DNA from: Sphingosinicella ginsenosidimutans
GTDB taxonomy: Bacteria > Pseudomonadota > Alphaproteobacteria > Sphingomonadales > Sphingomonadaceae
Direction: 5' to 3'
DNA: 64,000 nt
Assembly: GCF_007995055.1 (NCBI RefSeq)
Contig: NZ_VOQQ01000001.1
Span: 1-64,000, forward strand
Shown: positions 58,279-64,000 of the stretch, piece after piece
How the letters are laid out: each line of letters opens with the position of its first letter
Position numbering within the stretch: position 1 is the stretch's first letter
Position numbers and translations under genes: made by a program
Notes under the pieces: generated by a model
What the model was told of the DNA's origin: nothing
Database searches by the model: none
What the model saw: only the letters and a program-made list of their open reading frames with translations

Positions 58279-58650
58279 TCACAGGCTCTCGCAATAGGCC
58301 TTGTATTGCTCCTCGCTCATCAGGTCGTTGATCTGGTGATCGTCGCTCAGCGTCAGCTTGAAGAACCAGCCGGCATTTTCCGGATCGGTGTTGACCAGCG
58401 ACGGCTCGTCGACGACCGCCTGGTTGCCCTCGATCACCGTGCCCGAAACCGGCGCATAGACGTCGCTCGCCGCCTTCACCGATTCGACCACCGCGGCCTC
58501 GCCGCCCTTGGTCAGCGCCTTGCCGGCCTCCGGCACCTCGACGAAGACGACGTCGCCGAGCTGCCCTTGCGCGAAATCGGTGATGCCGACCGTGGCGGTA
58601 TCGCCCTCGACGCGGACCCACTCATGCTCCTTGGTGTAATAGACGCTCAT
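58279..58650 (-). CDS. gcvH: Glycine cleavage system H protein
   Basis: Lipoylated carrier that moves the aminomethyl group between P, T and L proteins, 123 residues. The lipoyl lysine is Lys59 in [19 protein letters not shown]. The N-terminal [41 protein letters not shown] sequence is standard. Start overlaps the gcvT stop by four bases. Confidence 0.96.
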   Translation of the reverse strand: MSVYYTKEHEWVRVEGDTATVGITDFAQGQLGDVVFVEVPEAGKALTKGGEAAVVESVKAASDVYAPVSGTVIEGNQAVVDEPSLVNTDPENAGWFFKLTLSDDHQINDLMSEEQYKAYCESL

Positions 58651-59753
58651 TGGGGCGCTCCCTTGCGGTGATAGCGGTGGGGGACGAAAGGCATCGCGGT
58701 GACGACGCCCTGATAGATGCGGCCGCGCTGGGCCATTTCGATGCGGGCGCCGGGCTCGGCCGAGGCGAGCGGCACATAGGCCATGGCGATCGGCGCTTCG
58801 AGGCTTGGCGAAAAACCGCCGGACGTGACCTTGCCGACCTCATTGCCCTCGCCGTCCACCACCATCGCGCCCTCGCGCACCGGCTGGCGTCCCTCGACGA
58901 GCACGCCAACGCGCTTGCGGATCGGCCCCTGAACCAGCTCCGCCGCGATCCGTTCCCAGCCGGGAAAGCCCCCCTCCTCGCGCCGCCGCTTCGAAAGCGC
59001 GAAGACGAGGTCGGCTTCGACCGGCGTCGTCGAAATATCGAGATCGTGCCCGTAGAGGGGCAGCCCCGCCTCCAGCCGCAGCGAATCGCGCGCGCCGAGG
59101 CCGATCGGCTTCACTTCCGGCTGCTCGACGATCAGGTCGGCGATCCGCTCGGCGGCATAAGCGGGCAGCGAAATTTCGAACCCGTCCTCGCCGGTATAGC
59201 CCGAACGGCTGATCCACGAGGTGACGCCGTCGAGCATGAAGACGCCGCCGGTCATGAAGGTCAGCGCCTCGACGCCCGGCGCAAGCCGCGCCAGCGCGTC
59301 GACCGCCTTCGGCCCCTGGAGCGCGAGCAGCGCCTGCTCCTTCATATGATCGAGAAAGGCGCCGTTCGGCAGCCTTGCCTGGAGATGCTCGATATCGCCG
59401 GCCTTGGTCGCGCCGTTGACGACCATGTAGAAATGATCGCCGCGCCGGGTCACCATCAGATCGTCGATGATCCCGCCTTCGATGGTCAGCAGCAGCGAAT
59501 ATTTGGGCCGGCCTTCCTTCAGGATCGAGAAATCGGTCGGGAGCAGCGTCGCGAGCCCCTTCTCGGCCTCGCTTCCGGCGATGATGAGCTGGCCCATATG
59601 GCTGACGTCGAACAGGCCGGCCGATTCGCGTGTCCATTTGTGCTCGGCGATGATGCCTTCATACTGGATCGGCATCTGGTAGCCGGCGAATTCGACCATG
59701 CGCGCGCCAAGGCGACGGTGCCAGGCATCGAGGGGAAGAATCTGCTCGCTCAT
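58647..59753 (-). CDS. gcvT: Glycine cleavage system aminomethyltransferase (T protein)
   Basis: Transfers the methylene group to tetrahydrofolate and releases ammonia; 368 residues. Features: [49 protein letters not shown], then [13 protein letters not shown] and [21 protein letters not shown], and [20 protein letters not shown]. First gene of the operon, directly after the tandem glycine riboswitch. Confidence 0.97.
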   Translation of the reverse strand: MSEQILPLDAWHRRLGARMVEFAGYQMPIQYEGIIAEHKWTRESAGLFDVSHMGQLIIAGSEAEKGLATLLPTDFSILKEGRPKYSLLLTIEGGIIDDLMVTRRGDHFYMVVNGATKAGDIEHLQARLPNGAFLDHMKEQALLALQGPKAVDALARLAPGVEALTFMTGGVFMLDGVTSWISRSGYTGEDGFEISLPAYAAERIADLIVEQPEVKPIGLGARDSLRLEAGLPLYGHDLDISTTPVEADLVFALSKRRREEGGFPGWERIAAELVQGPIRKRVGVLVEGRQPVREGAMVVDGEGNEVGKVTSGGFSPSLEAPIAMAYVPLASAEPGARIEMAQRGRIYQGVVTAMPFVPHRYHRKGAPQ

Positions 59754-59809
59754 CGATCCGCTCCGGTCTGCATCGGCGTCATCGGCGCGTTTCCCCGCCG
59801 AATTCCAAT

Positions 59810-60018
59810 GCCCCCTCTGTCACGGAACCTGAGAGCTTTCCCCATCGCCGCCGCGGCGGCGCGGGTTACCCCTTCGGTGGCCCGTCGCAGCCGTGGCGGC
59901 AGCGGGCGCTTTCCAGAGCGTCCTCGAGCGCGCGGTCCTTCTGCCTGAGAGATTCCGGGGCGGTTGCTCCTTCGGCGGCGGCCCGGCCGAAGCCTTGCCG
60001 CCCTCTCCCGCGCGTCCC
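59810..60018 (-). promoter_or_regulatory. Tandem glycine riboswitch upstream of gcvT
   Basis: Two consecutive glycine aptamers read leftward. The first has GCGGGAGAGGGC, a GCCGAAGGAGCAA junction and AATCTCTCAGGCAGAAGGACCG. The second has CTCTGGAAAGCGC, CACCGAAGGGGTAA and AAAGCTCTCAGGTTCCGTGACAG. These match the conserved glycine-aptamer blocks. It lies about 57 bases before gcvT and should turn on the cleavage genes when glycine is high. Confidence 0.93.
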
Positions 60019-60040
60019 TGGCGGCGAACCGCCGGACACC

Positions 60041-60070
60041 TCGCTGTGGAGGGTCGCCTCGCCCGAGTCA
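60041..60070 (-). promoter_or_regulatory. Possible promoter of the gcv operon
   Basis: On the minus strand TTGACT (60070-60065) is followed by an 18-base spacer and ACAGCG (60046-60041). Transcription would start near 60034, just before the first aptamer, which fits. The -10 is weak. Confidence 0.4.
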
Positions 60071-60094
60071 ATCGCCAGGCTTCGGCGCGGCGTG

Positions 60095-60742
60095 TCAGCG
60101 CGTCGCGTTGTAGCGAAGCTGGTCCGGATCGAGCGCGAAGCCCACCAACACCTCGAAATGCGCGCGATCGACCGCCGCGCGTACCGCCGGGTCGGCGAGC
60201 GGATCGAGCGCCGCCTGCGGATCGCCGGCGCGCCGCACGCGGGTGATCTGATCGCGCACGTCTTCCGGCAGGGTCGCGGCCGAACGAAGCACCTGCGCAC
60301 CCGTGACCCCACTCGCCTGGGCGCGATACTCGCCGTCGGCGAAGTGGAGCGCGATCCGGCTGAGCCGCTTGGCGACGACGTTGCCGTTCCCCTGCACGAC
60401 GCTGGTGAAATAGGGCAGCACGACATCGCGGGCGCCGTGATTGTCGCGGCGGATCGCTTCGACATTGAAGGTGATGCTGGTGACAATGTTCTCGGTCGCG
60501 GTCTGGTCGCAATTGCCGCGAAGGTCGGTCATCGTCGCGACCACGTCGATCGCGCTCGCATCCCGGCTGGTCGCCGGATCGAACAGCGTGATGTCGCCGG
60601 CCGGGGCGGGAATCGCGACCGCCGGGCAGGCGGTATAGCTGGTGAGGATGCCGCTTTCGAAAATGTCGCCCTCGCGGGCGCAGGCGCCAAGGCCGAGGGT
60701 CAGAAGCGCGACGATAGCCGCTTTGGAGAGGGTGGGGCGCAA
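60095..60742 (-). CDS. Putative lipoprotein (215 aa)
   Basis: No family recognised. A signal sequence LSKAAIVALLTLGLGACAREGD has an LGAC lipobox, giving a lipid-anchored periplasmic protein. The mature part is a mixed alpha/beta domain with ITLFDPATSRDASAIDVVATMTDLRGNCD and a C-terminal helical region. The TTG at 60742 has GAGG at good spacing and yields the expected short n-region; an upstream ATG at 60796 in frame adds residues that do not look like a signal. Divergent from ispH. Confidence 0.7.
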   Translation of the reverse strand: MRPTLSKAAIVALLTLGLGACAREGDIFESGILTSYTACPAVAIPAPAGDITLFDPATSRDASAIDVVATMTDLRGNCDQTATENIVTSITFNVEAIRRDNHGARDVVLPYFTSVVQGNGNVVAKRLSRIALHFADGEYRAQASGVTGAQVLRSAATLPEDVRDQITRVRRAGDPQAALDPLADPAVRAAVDRAHFEVLVGFALDPDQLRYNATR

Positions 60743-60856
60743 GGGATCCTCGAACGCTGTGGAATGGCTCTGTGGCCCTAGCCTTAGGGCCTGCACCCCC
60801 GATCCGCAACGGCCTCCAGTGGACGCGGCGGCCGCTTCGCCCTAAGAGGCCCGCAA

Positions 60857-61804
60857 ATGGCGACCAGGCCCCCTCTCCACCTGCTCATCGCGGCGCCGCG
60901 CGGCTTCTGCGCCGGCGTCGATCGGGCGATCCGCATCGTCGAGCTCGCCATCGAGCGCTATGGCGCGCCGGTCTATGTCCGCCACGAAATCGTCCACAAC
61001 AAGTTCGTCGTCGAAAGCCTGAAGGCGCGCGGCGCGATCTTCGTACGCGAGCTCGACGAGGTGCCTGACGGCGTCCCCGTGGTCTTTTCCGCCCACGGCG
61101 TGCCCAAGGCGGTTCCGGCGAAAGCGGAAGAGCGCGGGCTCGACTATCTCGACGCCACCTGCCCGCTCGTCTCCAAGGTCCATCGCCAGGCCGAGCGGCT
61201 GATCGAAAGCGGCCATCACATCCTCTTCGTCGGCCATGCCGGCCATCCCGAGGTGATCGGCACGTTCGGCCAGGTTCCGCCGGGGCGGATGACCCTGATC
61301 GAGGACGCCGCTGAGGCCGAAGCCGTGGTGCCGCCGGCCGGCGAACGGCTCGCCTTCCTCACCCAGACGACGCTTTCGGTGGACGATACCGCCGCCATCG
61401 TCGCGATCCTGAAGCGCCGGTTTCCCGAGATCGAGGCGCCGCGCAGCGAGGACATCTGCTACGCGACCTCGAACCGCCAGGCGGCGGTGAAGGCGATCGC
61501 GAAACGCTGCGATGCGGTGCTCGTCATCGGCGCGTCGAACAGCTCCAATTCGGTGCGACTGGTCGAGGTCGCCGAGCGGGAGGGCGCGCGCGCCCGGCTC
61601 GTCGCACGTGCCGCCGACATCGATATCGCCTGGCTTGATGGGGTTGCGACGCTCGGCATCACCGCCGGCGCCTCGGCGCCTGAGCTGCTGGTGCGCGAAG
61701 TGGTCGATGCGCTCGCCGCCCGCTTCGATGTCACCGAAGAGGAAATGGCCGGGGTCGAGGAACGGATGACGTTCAAGCTCCCGGCCGCGCTCCAGGCCGC
61801 CTGA
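60857..61804 (+). CDS. ispH: 4-hydroxy-3-methylbut-2-enyl diphosphate reductase
   Basis: Last step of the non-mevalonate isoprenoid pathway, making IPP and DMAPP; a [4Fe-4S] enzyme of 315 residues. The cluster cysteines are in [26 protein letters not shown] and [12 protein letters not shown]. Active-site histidines lie in [11 protein letters not shown] and FSAHGVP, and the SNSSNS-type motif is in [11 protein letters not shown]. rnhA follows ten bases later and is probably co-transcribed. Confidence 0.97.
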   Translation: MATRPPLHLLIAAPRGFCAGVDRAIRIVELAIERYGAPVYVRHEIVHNKFVVESLKARGAIFVRELDEVPDGVPVVFSAHGVPKAVPAKAEERGLDYLDATCPLVSKVHRQAERLIESGHHILFVGHAGHPEVIGTFGQVPPGRMTLIEDAAEAEAVVPPAGERLAFLTQTTLSVDDTAAIVAILKRRFPEIEAPRSEDICYATSNRQAAVKAIAKRCDAVLVIGASNSSNSVRLVEVAEREGARARLVARAADIDIAWLDGVATLGITAGASAPELLVREVVDALAARFDVTEEEMAGVEERMTFKLPAALQAA

Positions 61805-61814
61805 CGCCACCCGC

Positions 61815-62267
61815 GTGACCGAGGTCGAAATCTTCACCGACGGTGCCTGCAAGGGCAATCCGGGGCCCGGGGGCTGGGGCGTCGTCATCCGCGCCGGCAC
61901 GCGCGAGAAGGAACTGTCCGGCGGCGAGCCGCTGACGACGAACAACCGCATGGAGCTGATGGCCGCGATCAAGGGCCTGCAGGCGCTGACCCGCCCGTGC
62001 CGGGTCGCGCTCTACACCGACAGCAACTATGTCCGCGACGGCATCACCAAATGGACCCGCGGCTGGATCCGCAACGGCTGGAAGACTGCGGACCGGAAGC
62101 CGGTCAAGAATGCCGATCTGTGGCAGGCTCTGATCGCCGCCGAAGCGCCGCATCGCATCGAATGGCATTGGGTGAAGGGCCATGCGGGCCATCCGGAAAA
62201 CGAGCGTGCCGACGCGCTGGCCTCCGCCGCGGCCGTCGCTCAGGCGTCGAACCGCGTCGCCAGATAG
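61815..62267 (+). CDS. rnhA: Ribonuclease HI
   Basis: Cleaves the RNA strand of RNA-DNA hybrids; 150 residues. The catalytic acidic residues are in [38 protein letters not shown] and NERADALA, and the HVKGH-type loop reads HWVKGHAGH. The start is GTG. The stop region overlaps the convergent FAD-oxidase gene by 28 bases. Confidence 0.96.
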   Translation: MTEVEIFTDGACKGNPGPGGWGVVIRAGTREKELSGGEPLTTNNRMELMAAIKGLQALTRPCRVALYTDSNYVRDGITKWTRGWIRNGWKTADRKPVKNADLWQALIAAEAPHRIEWHWVKGHAGHPENERADALASAAAVAQASNRVAR

Positions 62268-63349
62268 GGCGAAGGATCGACCGCGGCGATCATCGGATCG
62301 CCCGCCTCGCCAAGCAGCAGCGCCGCGGCGAGCTTCGCCGCCGCCGGGGCGGTCTGGATGCCGAAGCCGCCCTGCCCCGCACACCAGAAGAAGCCGGGGT
62401 CGCCGGGATCGGGTCCGTAGACGGGGCGCCGGTCCGGCGCGAAGCTCCTCAACCCCGCCCAGGCGCGCTCGACCCGCCCCACCCGCCAATCGACCACCTG
62501 CTGCAGCCGATCGATGGCGATCGCGACATCGATCTCCTCGGCCGCGCAATCGCCGGCGGGACAGGGGGTCTCGTCATGCGGGCTGACCCACAATCGCCCG
62601 CCCGCCTCGGGCTTGAAGTAGAATCGGCCGAGCGCGTCGACGATCAGCGGCAGGTCGGCCGGCGCCGGCGGATCGACCCGAAGCTGCGCCACCGTGCGGC
62701 GATAGGGCTGGATCCCGATCGGCCGCACCCCTGCCATCGCGGCCACCTCGTCCGCCCACGCACCGGCCGCGTTGACCAGCGTCGCGGCCTCGATCGTCCC
62801 CGCCTTCGTCTCGATCCGCCACATTTTACCACGCCGAACCCCGACAACCCGCGCGTCCGTGGCGAGCGCCGCCCCGCGCGTGCGCGCGCGCTTGAGATAG
62901 GCCGCGTGCAGACGCGCCACGTCGATATCGGCACAGCTCGGCTCGGCCAGACCGAAGTGCCAGCCCGGTCTCAGGCCGTGGATCGCGAGCGCGCCGCGTC
63001 CGAGTTTCCGCAGCGGCACGCCTGAGACGGCGAAGGAGTCCGCAAGCGCGTCGAGCGCGCGGCGTCCTTCCTCCCGCGCGATATGGACCGCGCCGCGCGG
63101 CAACAGGAACGGCGCGTCGGCAAAGTCTCCGGGGGGCGCGGCGAGGAAGCCGCCCGAGGCGGTGGTGAGCGGCTGGATCGCCGGGCCGCCATAGGTTTCG
63201 GACCAGAAGGCGGCGGAGCGTCCGGTGCTGTGATAGCCCGGGTGCGCCTCCGCCTCGATCAGGATGACGGTTCGCGCGTCCGCAATCTCGGCAGCGAGGC
63301 TGGCGCCGGCCATGCCAGCACCGATGACCGCAACGTCGTAGCGGCTCAT
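62240..63349 (-). CDS. FAD-dependent amine oxidase, DauA-like
   Basis: A flavoprotein of the D-amino acid oxidase family, 369 residues. The N-terminal dinucleotide-binding motif is [51 protein letters not shown], and the C-terminal [23 protein letters not shown]. The HSTGRSAA segment and overall layout are close to D-arginine dehydrogenase (DauA) of Pseudomonas, so oxidation of a D-amino acid is likely but the substrate is unproven. The hydrolase gene upstream overlaps its start by four bases. Confidence 0.88.
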   Translation of the reverse strand: MSRYDVAVIGAGMAGASLAAEIADARTVILIEAEAHPGYHSTGRSAAFWSETYGGPAIQPLTTASGGFLAAPPGDFADAPFLLPRGAVHIAREEGRRALDALADSFAVSGVPLRKLGRGALAIHGLRPGWHFGLAEPSCADIDVARLHAAYLKRARTRGAALATDARVVGVRRGKMWRIETKAGTIEAATLVNAAGAWADEVAAMAGVRPIGIQPYRRTVAQLRVDPPAPADLPLIVDALGRFYFKPEAGGRLWVSPHDETPCPAGDCAAEEIDVAIAIDRLQQVVDWRVGRVERAWAGLRSFAPDRRPVYGPDPGDPGFFWCAGQGGFGIQTAPAAAKLAAALLLGEAGDPMIAAVDPSPYLATRFDA

Positions 63350-64000
63350 CGGGCGTGCTCGTCGAGGAAGGCATCGATCCGCGCCAGCGCATCGAGCCGC
63401 ACGTCATCGGGTTCGCGAAGGATTTCGTGCGCGGCATCCGGGTAGACGTGGAGCGTCGCGTGCGGCAGCAGGCGCGCGGCGCGCCGGATCGCGGCGGTGC
63501 TGACCAGCCGGTCCGCATCGGTGGCGAGCAGCAGCACCGGGGTTTCGACCGCGCCGAGCCGCGCCGGCGTGAAGGTGGCGCGGGCCGATCGATAGGACTG
63601 GTCGATCCAACCCCAGCTCGGCGTGCCGATGTTGAATTCGGGGTGCTGGCCCCACCACCACAGTTCGTCGGCGTAGCGATCGACCGAGCGGGTGAGGAAG
63701 CGCTGGCGCTGCGATCCAACCGGGGCGGCGGCCGGCGTCTTCCACACCCGCCGCTCGCCGCGCCCGCCCCGGGTCGCCGCCGCGGCGAGCGCCGGCGCCA
63801 GCCAGGCCGGCACCGGGGCGCTGTTGACCAGCAGCATCGGCGCGACCAGCACGGCGGCGTCGAGCGCCGGCCGCGCCTCGATCATGGCGCGCAGGAGCAA
63901 ATGGCCGCCGAGCGAATGGGCGACCGCGACATGCGGCCCCGGCCGCGCCGCGCGCCAGTTTGCGAGCAGCGCGATCAGGTCGCCGGTTCGCAATGCGAAA
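63346..64000 (-). CDS. Alpha/beta hydrolase (lysophospholipase-like), partial
   Basis: C-terminal 218 residues of a serine hydrolase; the N-terminus lies beyond the right edge. The nucleophile elbow is VAVAHSLGGHLLL. The acid and histidine are expected in LLLATDADRLV and PDAAHEILRE. Resembles PldB/monoglyceride-lipase-type enzymes (WWGQHPEFNIGTPSWGWIDQSYRS). An in-frame TTG at 63993 is not the true start. It overlaps the DauA-like gene by four bases, so both are co-transcribed. Confidence 0.85.
   Translation of the reverse strand, partial: FALRTGDLIALLANWRAARPGPHVAVAHSLGGHLLLRAMIEARPALDAAVLVAPMLLVNSAPVPAWLAPALAAAATRGGRGERRVWKTPAAAPVGSQRQRFLTRSVDRYADELWWWGQHPEFNIGTPSWGWIDQSYRSARATFTPARLGAVETPVLLLATDADRLVSTAAIRRAARLLPHATLHVYPDAAHEILREPDDVRLDALARIDAFLDEHAR

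Overview
The window is a high-GC (roughly two-thirds G+C) alphaproteobacterial chromosome segment. Gene content and protein sequence point to the Sphingomonadales: a Sphingomonas-type intergenic palindrome family, a TonB-dependent receptor, a PE-LIG-POL LigD next to Ku, class II DAHP synthase, Entner-Doudoroff genes, and many GTG/TTG starts with four-base stop/start overlaps. No rRNA, CRISPR array, prophage or transposase was seen. One tRNA gene (Thr, UGU) is present.

Layout. 0-3.3 kb: proS (partial), phhA and glk, all reading leftward and all interrupted by apparent single-base indels. 3.3-8.6 kb: a small membrane protein, then a leftward operon of aromatic-type aminotransferase, fused E1 alpha/beta 2-oxoacid dehydrogenase and E2 acyltransferase, with a divergent Lrp/AsnC regulator. 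8.6-12.1 kb: Ku and LigD (non-homologous end joining). 12.1-13.9 kb: cytochrome b561 and cytochrome c', then an acidic exported protein. 14-19.3 kb: a TelA/XpaC-like pair, two small proteins, a membrane protein and a penicillin-acylase-family hydrolase. 19.3-27.8 kb: nitronate monooxygenase, a DUF559 gene bracketed by repeats, asd, a DUF2189 protein, an M28 peptidase, rarA, an MmcQ/YjbR protein and a DUF429-like protein. 27.9-32.2 kb: a small cell-envelope group (deacetylase, glycosyltransferase, polytopic membrane protein) with gene fragments at both ends. 32.3-37 kb: tRNA-Thr, kdgK and eda (divergent), a SGNH esterase-deacetylase fusion and an exported possible carbohydrate-binding protein.

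37.1-40 kb holds a compact phenylalanine cassette (chorismate mutase, class II DAHP synthase, prephenate dehydratase lacking the ACT domain). It is preceded by a promoter-like sequence, a Phe/Tyr-rich 30-codon leader ORF and nested hairpins, which together look like an attenuator. 40-49.8 kb is rich in nucleoside salvage: AMP nucleosidase, a TonB receptor, cytidine deaminase, a concentrative nucleoside transporter, a LOG-family phosphoribohydrolase, adenosine kinase and a YhhQ-type transporter, plus an isopenicillin-N-synthase-like oxygenase. 49.8-52.3 kb is a detached gspHIJK pseudopilin operon. 52.3-53.8 kb encodes a methyltransferase with a lipoprotein signal and a PAP2 phosphatase. 53.8-60 kb is the glycine-cleavage operon (gcvT, gcvH, a methyltransferase, gcvPA, gcvPB, a DUF938 gene) behind a tandem glycine riboswitch. 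60-64 kb has a lipoprotein, ispH, rnhA, a DauA-like FAD oxidase and a truncated alpha/beta hydrolase.

Two features link genes across the window. Four near-identical palindromes with an AGCGCT core, of the type bound by LacI-family regulators, lie upstream of glk, between kdgK and eda, before the esterase-deacetylase fusion and before the putative carbohydrate-binding protein, suggesting one sugar-responsive regulon. A family of inverted intergenic repeats occurs at six loci and often sits inside operons. All functional calls rest on reading the sequence and recalled family features; no database search was possible.
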